Origin: CBDAUN01 sp965200645
GTDB lineage: Bacteria; Pseudomonadota; Gammaproteobacteria; Arenicellales; JAJDZL01
Assembly (NCBI GenBank): GCA_965200645.1
Contig: CBDAUN010000003.1
Span: forward strand, 310,001 to 374,000
Direction: 5' to 3'
DNA: 64,000 bases
The notes below the pieces were generated by a model that saw only the letters and a list, made by a program, of their open reading frames with translations, ran no database searches and had not been told where the DNA came from. This document shows positions 38,227 to 47,472 of this stretch, in pieces (the stretch's first letter is position 1; every line of letters begins with the position of its first letter). The position numbers were made by a program, and so were the translations under genes.

Positions 38227-40077
38227 TTAACTCACTGCGTAGACTGACTCCTTTGCTTCAGTAAAATCCAAATTTTCTTCGTAGTCATCTTGTTGAAGTT
38301 GGATCCACCACATTTCAGCATAAACGCCATTCTTGATCAGTAGTTCTTCGTGAGTGCCTTCTTCGACGACCGCTCCGTTATCTAAAACAATGATCTTATC
38401 GGCATCAATTATGGTTGATAACCTGTGTGCAATAACCAAGGTCGTGCGGTTTTCGGATACCACTTCCAATGCCTTTTGAATGAGTCGCTCAGACTTCGAA
38501 TCAAGCGATGAGGTAGCTTCATCCAACAACAGTACTGGCGGATCTTTGAGTATCGTCCTGGCAATGGAAACTCGTTGTTTTTCCCCACCAGAAAGTTTCA
38601 GGCCCCGTTCCCCCACTACTGTGTTGAGTCCATCGGGTAAATCTGTTACAAAGTCAGCAAGTTGAGCCTTATGCAAAGCATCATTAAACTCTTCATCGGT
38701 GCAGTCGGGCCTGCCATATCGAATGTTGTATTCAATTGTGTCGTTGAACAGGACTGTATCTTGAGGAACAATGCCAATAGCTCGGTGTAACGAATTCAAT
38801 GAAACGTCACGGAGATCTTGGCCATCGATATCGATTTTTCCTTCTGTGACATCATAGAATCGAAATAAAAGTCTAACCAACGTGGATTTTCCGGCTCCGC
38901 TTCTCCCTACTACAGCTACTTTGCTGCCGGCAGGAATTTCTAAGCTTACGCCTTTGAGAATTTTGCGCAGCGGTGAATAATGAAAATGCACATCGGAAAA
39001 CCTGATATTTGGTCCGTTGATATTGATGTCTGGTGCGTTTTCTAGTTGCGGGAGCTTTTCATCAACTTCAAGCAGTTTGAACATACGGTCCATATCTGTC
39101 AAAGCGTGATTGATCTCCCGTAGTGTTGATCCTAGCATCCGTAGAGGAATGTACATTTGCATTAGAAATGCATTGAGCATTACGAAGTCACCCAGAGTCA
39201 AGACTCCAGCAACAACATCCGTTGCAGCGATATAGAGCAAAAACACCAGTCCAATTGAAATAATTACACCTTGGCCAACATTTAGCAAGGCTAAAGACTT
39301 TTCGCTCTTGATTGACTCTCGCTCCCAATCTTTTAGGTGTTTATCAAACCTTGCGGCTTCATGCTCTTCATTATCGAAATACTTAACAGTTTCGTAATTT
39401 AACAGCGCATCAACGCTGGAAGCATTAGCTCGAGATTCTGCTGCATTCATGCGAATACGAAACTTGGTTCGCCAATTGGTTATAACGACCGTAAACCAAA
39501 AATAAAGTGCAATCGTTCCGCCGGTCAGCACAACATAAATAAAGTCAAAACTCAGTGCGAGAAATATGCAAACCGCTGTGATTTCGAACGCTGTAGGAAA
39601 AATACTAAATACAAGATAGAAGAGTAGGTAGTTTACGCCCCTGGTGCCACGCTCAATATCTCGAGAAATTCCACCCGTTTGTCTGTCTTGATGAAAGGAA
39701 TGGGATAATTCGTGTAAGTGCTTAAATACCTTAACGCCAATATTTCTAACCGAACGTTGCGACGCTCTTGCGAAAATTGCGTTTCTAACTTCTTCAAAAA
39801 GCGTGTTTCCGAGTCTGAGCAGCCCGTATACGAACAATAGTGCGATTGGAACGGTGATAATAGGATTCGGGTTGATGGAAGTATCAAACCAGTCCACCAG
39901 TTGTTTGATAGCAATGGGTATCCCAATGATTGCCAGTTTAGCCAGGATCAAAAATCCTACAGCCACAACAATTCTGATTCGAAATTCCCAAAGATAGGTC
40001 CCGAGGGTCTTTATTGTTCCCCAGGAATTCTTATCGAAACCCTTTTGTGGTGCCGTATTGCTACCTTCGTCGTACAT
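38227..40077 (-). CDS. ABC exporter, Atm1/HMT type
   Basis: A 616-residue half-transporter: a membrane domain with about six helices in residues 35-330, then a nucleotide-binding domain with Walker A GRSGAGKST, signature LSGGEKQR, Walker B VLLLDEATSSLD and H-loop IAHRLSTI. The membrane part, with segments such as RGTRGVNYLLFYL and ALLNYETVKYF, resembles Atm1/HMT1 exporters of glutathione or Fe-S-related compounds. The substrate cannot be read from the sequence. It is on the minus strand, after the msrPQ genes. Confidence 0.88.
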   Translation of the reverse strand: MYDEGSNTAPQKGFDKNSWGTIKTLGTYLWEFRIRIVVAVGFLILAKLAIIGIPIAIKQLVDWFDTSINPNPIITVPIALLFVYGLLRLGNTLFEEVRNAIFARASQRSVRNIGVKVFKHLHELSHSFHQDRQTGGISRDIERGTRGVNYLLFYLVFSIFPTAFEITAVCIFLALSFDFIYVVLTGGTIALYFWFTVVITNWRTKFRIRMNAAESRANASSVDALLNYETVKYFDNEEHEAARFDKHLKDWERESIKSEKSLALLNVGQGVIISIGLVFLLYIAATDVVAGVLTLGDFVMLNAFLMQMYIPLRMLGSTLREINHALTDMDRMFKLLEVDEKLPQLENAPDININGPNIRFSDVHFHYSPLRKILKGVSLEIPAGSKVAVVGRSGAGKSTLVRLLFRFYDVTEGKIDIDGQDLRDVSLNSLHRAIGIVPQDTVLFNDTIEYNIRYGRPDCTDEEFNDALHKAQLADFVTDLPDGLNTVVGERGLKLSGGEKQRVSIARTILKDPPVLLLDEATSSLDSKSERLIQKALEVVSENRTTLVIAHRLSTIIDADKIIVLDNGAVVEEGTHEELLIKNGVYAEMWWIQLQQDDYEENLDFTEAKESVYAVS

Positions 40078-40118
40078 GAACTACTGCTATATTGTCGAAT
40101 GTCTGTAGGTCAAACAAA

Positions 40119-40144
40119 CTGAATTCGTCGCTAGACGAACTCAG
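40119..40144 (-). terminator. Probable terminator after msrQ
   Basis: On the minus strand CTGAGTTCGTC pairs with GACGAATTCAG (one mismatch, four-base loop) and is followed by TTTGTTTG. It lies 24 bases after the msrQ stop and 42 bases before the ABC exporter start, so it probably separates the two units. Confidence 0.65.
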
Positions 40145-40167
40145 ACTGATTCTTCACTATATGAATA

Positions 40168-40800
40168 TTAAGCTAAACGTTTTTTGGGTTTACTCTTCAT
40201 ATAGTGCCGTACGATCCGAAATCCTAGTAGTATGGCTAAAACAATTCCGTGAACAATTGGGGGGCCTAAGTCGGCTTTGACCAAAAGGATGTAGTGAACT
40301 ATACCGAGTATGGCAATTACATACACTGCTTTATGGAGTTTAGTCCAGCGCTTTCCACCTATCCACTTAATTGCCCGATTGACTGAAGTCGCCGCAAGTG
40401 GAATCATTAGTGCAAATGCTAATGATCCAAAAAGGATATACCAACGGTCCAAAATATCTTCAATTATTTGCTGAAAGTTGAAGTAATGATCAATTACAAG
40501 CCATGTCAACATGTGAAGCAAAATGTAAAAAAATGAAAAGACGCCGAGCATTCGACGAAGGTTGATCAACGCATTAAATTTGGTTATCACCCGTAATGGG
40601 GTGATTGCCAGAGTAATGATTAGAATACGCAATCCCCACTCACCGGTGACTTTAGTAATGTCCTCGACTGGGTCAGCACTAATTTGGTGGGTGAAAATTA
40701 GATAGACAAGGTTGGCAAGTGGTAGCAAACAAAGTATGAAAACAATCGGTTTTATCCGACGCACCACTATTCTCTGCTGTGCTGCTGTAAGCGCCATCAA
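40168..40800 (-). CDS. msrQ: Heme-binding membrane subunit MsrQ
   Basis: A 210-residue inner-membrane protein of the ferric-reductase-like domain family with about six helices. It passes electrons from quinol or flavin to MsrP for repair of oxidised methionine in the periplasm. Family marks are the RMLGVFSFFYILLHMLTW segment with its histidine, and GKRWTKLHKAVYVIAILGIVHY with two more histidines. The partner msrP lies upstream on the same strand, with a hairpin-containing 89-base gap. Confidence 0.93.
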   Translation of the reverse strand: MMALTAAQQRIVVRRIKPIVFILCLLPLANLVYLIFTHQISADPVEDITKVTGEWGLRILIITLAITPLRVITKFNALINLRRMLGVFSFFYILLHMLTWLVIDHYFNFQQIIEDILDRWYILFGSLAFALMIPLAATSVNRAIKWIGGKRWTKLHKAVYVIAILGIVHYILLVKADLGPPIVHGIVLAILLGFRIVRHYMKSKPKKRLA

Positions 40801-40821
40801 TTTATCTGCAGAGTACTAAAG

Positions 40822-40861
40822 AAAATTGCGAATTCAATGAAGCCATCGAATTCGCAATTTT
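40822..40861. terminator. Strong 14-bp hairpin between msrP and msrQ
   Basis: AAAATTGCGAATTC and GAATTCGCAATTTT are perfect inverted repeats around a 12-base loop, 28 bases after the msrP stop. On the minus strand the stem ends in AATTTTC, so it can act as an intrinsic terminator or attenuator that limits msrQ expression, or as a processing site. Confidence 0.6.
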
Positions 40862-40889
40862 AATCAAAGATTCTGTAATCAGGAAACGA

Positions 40890-41855
40890 TTAAAAGTTCT
40901 TTGCCAAGTCCATTCCAGCGTATAGATGCGCAACTTCTTCTTCGTAGCCGTTGAGCATCAGCGTAGGGTGACGCCCAAATAATGTTCCAACTCGGCGTTC
41001 CGTAGCTTGGCTCCATCGTGGATGGTCCACATTAGGATTGACGTTGGCATAAAAACCGTATTCTCGTGGACTTTGATCTTGCCAGGTGTTTAGTGGCTGT
41101 TTTTCTGTAAAGCGGACAGAAACAATGGATTTGATACCCTTGAACCCATATTTCCAGGGCACAATCAGTCGAATTGGCGCCCCATTTTGATTAGGCATAT
41201 GCTTGCCATACAAACCAATGGCAAATATGGCCAACGGATTCATTGCCTCATCAATACGCAGACCTTCTCGATACGGCCAGTCCAAAACGGTACCAAATGC
41301 CCCACGGCGTTGCCCCACCATTTGTACGGGATCATGTAAAGTAAGCATTTCGATATATTTGGCTTTTGAAGTGGGTTTGTGAACTTTAAGAAAATCACCC
41401 AATGAAAAACCGACCCAGGGCACTACCATGGACCATGCTTCTACACATCTGTGACGGTAAACACGTTCTTCCGCCGGAAATTGTTTGAGAATGTCCTCAA
41501 TGTCCCAATCCTTGGATGCTTCACATTCTCCGGATACAGACAAACTCCATGGTCGAGTTACGAGAGTATGGGCTTCCTTTGCCGGGCTTCGTTTATCGGT
41601 GCCAAATTCGTAAAAATTGTTATAGGTAGTGACATCTGCAAATGAGGTCAGTTCACGGTCTTCGACTACATAATCTGTCTTGATTAGATTTTCGAATTCC
41701 ATTTGAGCCGAAGCAGCAGGAAGTGAGGATAGCATTGGAACAGAACCACCGATGGCAAAGGCCGCACTAGTCTTTAAAAACTGACGGCGGTTCTTAAAAA
41801 TGTGCTCGGGTGTTATTTCACTTGGCTGTATTTTTGGCGGGCGCTGAATCAGCAT
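40890..41855 (-). CDS. msrP: Periplasmic methionine-sulfoxide reductase, molybdenum subunit
   Basis: A 321-residue molybdoenzyme that reduces methionine sulfoxide in periplasmic proteins. A twin-arginine signal (NRRQFLKTSAAF, residues 22-33) ends near ASA-50. The molybdenum-ligand cysteine is in YRHRCVEAWSMVVPW (about C137). The start is the ATG at 41855, which follows a strong AGGAGGAGT ribosome site; a longer frame from 41915 would bury the Tat signal. An 18-bp palindrome lies 64 bases upstream. Confidence 0.95.
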   Translation of the reverse strand: MLIQRPPKIQPSEITPEHIFKNRRQFLKTSAAFAIGGSVPMLSSLPAASAQMEFENLIKTDYVVEDRELTSFADVTTYNNFYEFGTDKRSPAKEAHTLVTRPWSLSVSGECEASKDWDIEDILKQFPAEERVYRHRCVEAWSMVVPWVGFSLGDFLKVHKPTSKAKYIEMLTLHDPVQMVGQRRGAFGTVLDWPYREGLRIDEAMNPLAIFAIGLYGKHMPNQNGAPIRLIVPWKYGFKGIKSIVSVRFTEKQPLNTWQDQSPREYGFYANVNPNVDHPRWSQATERRVGTLFGRHPTLMLNGYEEEVAHLYAGMDLAKNF

Positions 41856-41918
41856 TTTTTGACTCCTCCTATGGATATACCTTTTTTCGCTACTAATTGA
41901 CAACATAGAGTCCAAATA

Positions 41919-41936
41919 GTTTCATCATGATGAAAC
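41919..41936. promoter_or_regulatory. 18-bp perfect palindrome upstream of msrP
   Basis: GTTTCATCATGATGAAAC reads the same on both strands. It lies 64-81 bases before the msrP start, between msrP and the thiolase gene, the right place for an operator over the msrP promoter. It is unlike the direct-repeat-type sites known for the E. coli msrPQ regulators, as far as I recall them. Confidence 0.55.
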
Positions 41937-42034
41937 ATCGGCCAAAAAAGTTATCAACCAGTCGATTCGTAACTCTTAATTAGACTTCTTCTACAGACAC
42001 GAATCAGATGCTTTTTTATATGTATAAGTTGGCA

Positions 42035-43219
42035 TTATAGCCGTTCAAATGCTGCCGCAATACCTTGTCCACCGCCAATGCACATCGAGACGATTGCATA
42101 TCGACCGTTGGTTCGCTGCAATTCGTAAAGTGCTTTCACAGTCAAGATGCATCCGGTTGCACCAATGGGGTGTCCGAGAGAAATACCGCTTCCGTTTGGA
42201 TTGGTAATTTCTGAAGGTAGATTCAGGTCTTTCATTACTGCAAGTGCCTGAACCGCAAATGCCTCATTGAGTTCGATTACATCAATGTCATCCAATTTCA
42301 GACCGGTTTTCTTGAGCAGTTTTTCAATTGCAGGGACTGGTCCGATGCCCATATATTCTGGTTCGACTCCGGAGTGGGTGTAACCAAGTAGTTGCGCCAT
42401 CGGTTCATGGCCAGCCTTCTCAGCTGCTCTTGATTCCATCATGACAATGGCGGCGGCCGCATCATTTATTCCCGAAGCGTTACCTGCAGTTACGGACCCG
42501 TCAGATTTGAATACAGGTCGCATTGAGCCAAGAGTCTCCATACTGGAGTTGCCTCTGATGTGTTCGTCTTGATCAAAGGTTACAGTTTCACGACGGGATT
42601 TGATTTCAACGGGAATGATTTGTTCGTCAAAGCGACCCTCTGCAACAGCGCGGGCAGCTCGTTTATGGCTTTCTACGGCAAGTGCATCCTGTTCTTCTCT
42701 ATCAATTCCCCACCTTTCAGCAATGTTTTCAGCCGTGATTCCCATGTGGCAATCATGAAATGGGTCACTTAAAGCGCCTACCATAATGTCGACAAACTCT
42801 GCGTGACCCATACGCTGACCCCATCTCATACCAGTGGCCCAGTAGGGTGCGCCACTCATTGACTCAGCACCGCCAGCAATAACAGTGTCAGCGTCTCCCA
42901 ACTGAACATATTGCGCTGCGTTTATGATGGCCTGAAGTCCGCTACCACATAGTCGATTAACGGTTAGTGCGGGCGTTTCAATGGGAAGCCCCCCTTCAAG
43001 CGCGGCGAATCTGGAGATATACATGTCGCGCTTATCTGAATGTAGCACATTTCCAATGACACAGTGTCCGACAGATGTAGGGTCAATTCCTGTCTTGTCC
43101 ACTACACCACGCACTGCCTTGGCGCCCAATTCGCAGGCAGATAACGACTTCAAAGCCCCACCATAGTCGCCAATTGCGGTTCGAACACCGTCCAGTACAA
43201 CAACTTCGTTATAGTTCAT
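42035..43219 (-). CDS. Acetyl-CoA C-acyltransferase (thiolase)
   Basis: A 394-residue thiolase. The acylated cysteine is in NRLCGSGLQA (about C91), and the C-terminal catalytic parts HPIGATG and CIGGGQG are present. It could act in beta-oxidation or in making acetoacetyl-CoA; the length and the GGGQGIAAAFE end fit the biosynthetic/acetyl-CoA acetyltransferase group. A GGAGAT ribosome site precedes the ATG. The acetyltransferase gene lies 26 bases upstream on the same strand, so they may share a transcript. Confidence 0.92.
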   Translation of the reverse strand: MNYNEVVVLDGVRTAIGDYGGALKSLSACELGAKAVRGVVDKTGIDPTSVGHCVIGNVLHSDKRDMYISRFAALEGGLPIETPALTVNRLCGSGLQAIINAAQYVQLGDADTVIAGGAESMSGAPYWATGMRWGQRMGHAEFVDIMVGALSDPFHDCHMGITAENIAERWGIDREEQDALAVESHKRAARAVAEGRFDEQIIPVEIKSRRETVTFDQDEHIRGNSSMETLGSMRPVFKSDGSVTAGNASGINDAAAAIVMMESRAAEKAGHEPMAQLLGYTHSGVEPEYMGIGPVPAIEKLLKKTGLKLDDIDVIELNEAFAVQALAVMKDLNLPSEITNPNGSGISLGHPIGATGCILTVKALYELQRTNGRYAIVSMCIGGGQGIAAAFERL

Positions 43220-43245
43220 GACTTGTATCTCCTGATTAGAATTAT

Positions 43246-43719
43246 TTAATTCTTGTGGTTAACAATTGGGGCTTCAAATACCAAGTAGTCACTAAATTTC
43301 ATACCTAGTGCACGATAGGTGTCTTGAGCGACAGAATTTCCCTTTTCCACATATAGCCTCAATCCACATACATCCTGTTCTTTGTGTGCCCGATAAATGG
43401 TAAATTCGTACAGTTTCTTGAATACTCCGCTACGTCGATGTTCAGGTAAGACATAGACACTTTGTATCCACCATTGATTTGCGTTTCTCCAATCACTCCA
43501 TTCATAAGTGACCATCATGCATCCCACTACTTTATCGCCGCATTCGGCAACAGTGTAGAATCCACGGGTTAATTCTTTGAATACGTTTCGGACTCCATGT
43601 CTTACGGTTTTAGGGTCCAATGATATTCCTTCAGTCTCCCATGCCATCTTGATCATGAACTCAGCAATTTGGTCAGAGTCTGCATAATCGCCGAGCCTGA
43701 TTAGAATTGGAGGTTGCAC
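43246..43719 (-). CDS. GNAT-family N-acetyltransferase
   Basis: A 157-residue acetyltransferase with the GNAT fold. The acetyl-CoA motif A region reads SVYVLPEHRRSGVFKKLYEF, followed by GLRLYVEKGNSVAQDTYRALG. Substrate is unknown. It is upstream of the thiolase gene on the same strand and borders the gene-poor region that leads to the insertion sequence. Confidence 0.85.
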   Translation of the reverse strand: MQPPILIRLGDYADSDQIAEFMIKMAWETEGISLDPKTVRHGVRNVFKELTRGFYTVAECGDKVVGCMMVTYEWSDWRNANQWWIQSVYVLPEHRRSGVFKKLYEFTIYRAHKEQDVCGLRLYVEKGNSVAQDTYRALGMKFSDYLVFEAPIVNHKN

Positions 43720-44643
43720 ATATATTGCCTAAGAATCCGTAGTTTGGAATTGCGCTAAATAGTTTATCAAATTGTTAAATATTTAAAGGAATCTGAATCG
43801 CTATAGACCGAATCAATGTGATTCAAGGCAACTCAATCAAGCCTATTGATCTGGTTTGATAAAAATAGTCCATTTTCGCAAATATTCGTTATTCGCCTTT
43901 CGTCAACATTTTCATCTGGCTGCAGCAGGAAACAATTGATTATTGTGTTGACGATAGTCAAAAATGAGAGGGATACTGGTAACACATAATCAGCTTGGAG
44001 TATTACTGCACAACATGCGGGTTAACTGTCAGTCAATCTATCAAGTCAATGGTGTTTTGTCTTGGTCCGGATTTTTTCACTAACAAGGTTCGGCCCTGCA
44101 AAATTTGTTGCTAAAAAATAATTCGTTTCTTTCATCGCGAAACCAAAAGTCACTTGCCTACCAAATCCTAGTTGACGTAATTCAATGGTTTTCAGGACAT
44201 ACCACCACCAGCGATTAGTTGGTGCCCACCGCGTGGACCGTGCATGGTGGTTTGTCAGCTATACCACAGCAATGAATATAGGTCACCTTGACCGCAACTG
44301 ACCACAGAATAATCATGCCACGGCATAGGTGCACTTCAGTGCTAAACGATACCATCTCGTGATCGTACTGCGCGCCACAATTAAATATCCGCTATGACTC
44401 AGTAGGATCTGGCAATCTAACAATGCCACAAAGCCGTCAGTACGAACCTTGTGCCTCAGACCCAACCTAGTATAGGTGGCAATATGCAATAACTATCGAA
44501 GAGTCAATTGTGGAGTTCACGCACAACTACTGCATCTGAACATCAGCTGGTAAACGCTGCGCCTAATACCAGATATATCTTCCACTGATTATTCGAGGGG
44601 GGATTCGTTTCACAGCCGTTAATGGTACCCAACTATTTTTGAC
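43720..44643. other. 924-base gene-poor stretch left of the insertion sequence
   Basis: No protein or RNA gene is recognised on either strand. There are small inverted repeats only, for example CACCA and TGGTG near 44207. The texture is mixed and lacks coding character, as expected of decayed or intergenic DNA at the edge of an accessory region. Confidence 0.5.
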
Positions 44644-44655
44644 TTCCGACATTTT
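44644..44655 (+). repeat. Left terminal inverted repeat of the IS
   Basis: TTCCGACATTTT, exactly inverted at the right end. A second, direct similarity (CATTGATTTTAAAG at 44667-44680 against CATTGATTTCAAAG at 46566-46579) lies just inside the two ends. Confidence 0.5.
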
Positions 44656-44750
44656 CGCTTGTAAGTCATTGATTTTAAAGGACCACGGTTCGAAATGGGG
44701 CACTACATCGGAATTTCCGATGTCAGACAGAAAAAAGAAAGATAGAAGAC

Positions 44751-46463
44751 CTAACGACTTGGGGGTGACGCGCGTCCTTTAGGCAGGGCAAAAGGGACAG
44801 TGTTCCAGTTTAACCCTAAACACCGATAAATGCGTTTCGCCTCTGTCGTCGCCCGACTCGGCATAACATACTGGTCCGAGGTGCCCGGACGCCATAAGAT
44901 ACTCATCTGCAGCGCATTGAGTTCTCGACGCACCACTTCAGGACTCATGGGGTAACCGAGTTGACGCAGCCGATCACCTAAATGCTGAACACAGGCAAAG
45001 GCCAGATAACAGATCGCCAGATGCGCTCGGATTCGAGCCGGCTTAAAGTGAAAGATCGGTCGAATGCGTAGATCATGTTTATTGGTTCGAAAGCTGCGTT
45101 CAATGGTCCACAGTTGACGATAGCGATTCAGTAAGTCTTGGGCACTGAAGTGATCATTGCCCCAGGCTATGATGGCATGCAGACCGTCCCATTGGGCGGC
45201 CGCCGCTAACTTGTCTTCATTGATCACCACCTTGCCGTCAGGGAAGTCTAAAAAACGGGCCATGCCTTTATGACCGACACTGGCCGGGGTCTGACTTAAA
45301 GCTAACTTACGCTTAAGCTTGTCTAAAGCACGCATGCGTTGGTGTTTATCCTTGCGTGCGCGTTTGGATGAATAAGTGGCAATGATGCGTTCAGGGCCGT
45401 GTTCGATTTCCCGGTAACGCCACACTTGTTGACGATGGGGTTGCGGTTTCAGTCCATCCCAGCACTGATAAGCCTCATGATCCAGGATTTGTTGTTTAAT
45501 CACTGCCGAGGCTGACTTCATGCGATAACCGAGGATATACGCAATCTGACGGGCCTGCAGTGCGGCTTGATTGTCTGCACTGAGCAGTCCGGCATCGGCG
45601 ACCACGGTCATGCGTCCACCCGGAAACCGAACCTGCCAGTCATCGACTAACTGAATTAATGTCTTACCTTCATAGAGATTCCCCGGGAACACCTCATAGC
45701 CTACCGGTAATCCTTCGTTAGTCACCATTAAAGCCAAGATGATCTGTACCCGATGCGCCTTGCCATCTTTACTGCGACCTTTCAAGCGTAATGCCTCGGG
45801 TCCTTCGTCCTCTTGGTCCTGTTCAAAGTACAACGTCGTACAGTCCATCAAGACCACGTGCATCCCTTCAGGATCGACCTTTTGGGTATAACGACCAACT
45901 AAAGTCTGAATCTTGTCAATGACTCGGTCATCTATATCGTCCATAGTCTGATAGACTCGGTCTAAGGACAGTGTGACGCCGGCATCCCGGGACAGATCCA
46001 TGACGGTCCCCCGTTTACTGCGTGGCTGGGCAATGCGGGCTAAGACTAATTCGCGTAAGATCTGATTGCTGCTTTGACGCCGGGCGCCTAAGACCCGGGT
46101 CAACCCCAGGGTCTCCCACAACTGACCATACGCTTGTCGAACACCCACCGTCAAGCGTGCCTGTTCACGACATTCACCGACATCGACGCCGAGTTTCTCA
46201 GCTTGTTTGGCCTGTCGGGCATGGGTCAGCAGTCGGGCATATTCTTTTACACTGAACAGTTCTTGTTGTGGCGAACTGCTCTGTTGGATTTCAGCGAGAA
46301 TGAGTTCGCCGAGTTGGCGTAAAGGTTCCAGTTCGGTTTGGCTTTTGGCAATCCCGACGTGGCGCACAATCTTTTGTTGGACCAGATCACCGTGACGTAC
46401 GGATTTAACGATTTGGACGCGATAGCGGTCTCGGTCGGGGTCGTATTTGGTGCGAATGAACAG
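44751..46463 (-). CDS. IS1634-family DDE transposase with a non-standard start
   Basis: A DDE transposase of the IS4 superfamily. Acidic catalytic sites are visible in VVLMDCTTLYF, VVADAGLL and LWTIERSFRTNKHDLRIRP, the last with the E-x6-K spacing. The first usual start codon is a GTG at 46367 (538 residues). However, the frame continues upstream without a stop and encodes FIRTKYDPDRDRYRVQ, which looks like a conserved N-terminus of the family. The codon before FIRT is CTG (46463), where relatives would be expected to have ATG; the frame closes at a TGA a few codons earlier. Either CTG or ATT serves as start, or the start codon has mutated. The 570-residue form is listed. Confidence 0.85.
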   Translation of the reverse strand: MFIRTKYDPDRDRYRVQIVKSVRHGDLVQQKIVRHVGIAKSQTELEPLRQLGELILAEIQQSSSPQQELFSVKEYARLLTHARQAKQAEKLGVDVGECREQARLTVGVRQAYGQLWETLGLTRVLGARRQSSNQILRELVLARIAQPRSKRGTVMDLSRDAGVTLSLDRVYQTMDDIDDRVIDKIQTLVGRYTQKVDPEGMHVVLMDCTTLYFEQDQEDEGPEALRLKGRSKDGKAHRVQIILALMVTNEGLPVGYEVFPGNLYEGKTLIQLVDDWQVRFPGGRMTVVADAGLLSADNQAALQARQIAYILGYRMKSASAVIKQQILDHEAYQCWDGLKPQPHRQQVWRYREIEHGPERIIATYSSKRARKDKHQRMRALDKLKRKLALSQTPASVGHKGMARFLDFPDGKVVINEDKLAAAAQWDGLHAIIAWGNDHFSAQDLLNRYRQLWTIERSFRTNKHDLRIRPIFHFKPARIRAHLAICYLAFACVQHLGDRLRQLGYPMSPEVVRRELNALQMSILWRPGTSDQYVMPSRATTEAKRIYRCLGLNWNTVPFALPKGRASPPSR

Positions 46464-46612
46464 ATGAGGAATGAGAGGGGATCAAGAGATGAGTGTCAGG
46501 CACTAACAGATTTCAAACACTACACGGACGATTTGACAAAACTCGCCCAATCGGGCTGTGTAACCCATTGATTTCAAAGACAGATAATATTTGTCGTTCG
46601 AAGGCTCAAAGT

Positions 46613-46624
46613 AAAATGTCGGAA
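46613..46624 (-). repeat. Right terminal inverted repeat of the IS
   Basis: AAAATGTCGGAA, the exact inverse of the left end. About 125 bases separate it from the stop codon that bounds the transposase frame upstream. Confidence 0.5.
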
Positions 46625-47226
46625 CATTAAAAAGATTACCCACCATCGAAGGGTCGCTTTGCCAATCGCGATTTGGCCAATCGGCTGTTGACTGCTGTGT
46701 CAGCCCTGTCGGGGCATCGATTATCAGTGTCATTGCTCGACTGCAGTCTAGTGTGAGTTGCAATCATTGTAGATCTACTTAATGCAGTGTCCGGCGGTTC
46801 AACAGCCGCTGATACTCCAGCATGATCGCACTCGGAAGTCACAGCCACCTCAACAGTAGGCACAAGACCTGAACTTGCCGGCTGTGAAGGCTATCCGTCA
46901 AGTGCAGCGCACCATCATGCAACAGTCTGTGCGTCACTACGGCACTTGGACGATACCGGCGATTACTGCCGGTTACAGGGTAAAGGCGCGCCATCAAGGC
47001 GAACCATCCGATACGTCTTTTTAGCTCGGTCAAATTGATCAGACTGCTGTGGCCGGTCAACAGCTCGTTAGGATTGTACGATCCTCATCCGTCTTATCTG
47101 ACCCTGTTGGGACCGTGGTGATTGACACATCCAGGTATAAGGTATACCGGAAAGTGTGCTCGCATTTTGGCGAATATTGACGGGGCATTAGTGAAAGTGC
47201 ATGAATTGGATCGCCTGATAGAATTA
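46625..47226. other. Gene-poor stretch between the IS and the surface-protein promoter
   Basis: No gene is recognised. A frame of about 54 codons at 46861-47022 (+) has some coding look (RQVQRTIMQQSVRHYG) but no start, no ribosome site and no known family. Small GC hairpins occur, for example GCGG and CCGC arms near 46790. Confidence 0.45.
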
Positions 47227-47254
47227 TTGTAATTTGCGAACTTTTCTGTATAAT
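47227..47254 (+). promoter_or_regulatory. Promoter of the large surface-protein gene
   Basis: TTGTAA at 47227 and a perfect TATAAT at 47249 are separated by 16 bases. Transcription would start near 47261, about 80 bases before the ATG at 47341, which has the ribosome site AAGGA at 47332. It is the best sigma-70 match seen in the window. Confidence 0.6.
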
Positions 47255-47340
47255 TTCGGACTTAATTCGACCCGGTTGGCCTTATTGCTTCAAGCGAATT
47301 AGCCTCGGAGTCGTATACCACTGAACAGACTAAGGATGGA

Positions 47341-47472
47341 ATGATTCAAATGGACTTGATGACGCGCATTTCAGTATTGCTACCCCCCCCCTATCTTGCA
47401 ACCTTACTGGTCGTCGTACCTGGTCTTGTCCAAACCGGGAGCCGGGAAGCAGACCAGACTCAAGTTGGCTAG
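47341..47472 (+). CDS. Short 43-codon frame at the head of the surface-protein gene
   Basis: ATG at 47341 follows AAGGA by four bases and is about 80 bases downstream of a good promoter. The frame reads MIQMDLMTRISVLL, three prolines from the run of nine C, a hydrophobic stretch, and stops at TAG 47470. It is not a known protein. One additional C (or two fewer) in the run would shift it into the frame of the surface protein with no stop in between. It may be the true start of that gene, caught out of frame, or a leader peptide. Confidence 0.4.
   Translation: MIQMDLMTRISVLLPPPYLATLLVVVPGLVQTGSREADQTQVG
47383..47391 (+). repeat. Homopolymer run of nine C
   Basis: A C9 run 14 codons after the ATG at 47341. 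Runs of this length are prone to slipped-strand changes in bacteria and are also a common place for sequencing errors. Confidence 0.85.

Larger units (their letters stand above)
44644..46624 (-). mobile_element. IS1634/IS4-superfamily insertion sequence
   Basis: About 1.98 kb with a single DDE transposase gene. TTCCGACATTTT at 44644-44655 and its exact inverse at 46613-46624 form 12-bp ends outside the transposase gene. The flanks (TTTTTGAC and CATTAAAA) show no matching target duplication, so the ends may be a little off or the copy is old. Length and gene type fit the IS1634 family. Confidence 0.6.

Noticed and set aside
43720..44643. tRNA, small RNA or CRISPR repeats in the gene-poor stretch
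   Set aside because: No cloverleaf, no regularly spaced repeats and no terminator with a T-run were found by eye.
46861..47022. An open plus-strand frame near RQVQRTIMQQSVRHYG
   Set aside because: About 54 codons between stops, with no start and no match I recognise. It could be a fragment of a lost gene but cannot be supported.
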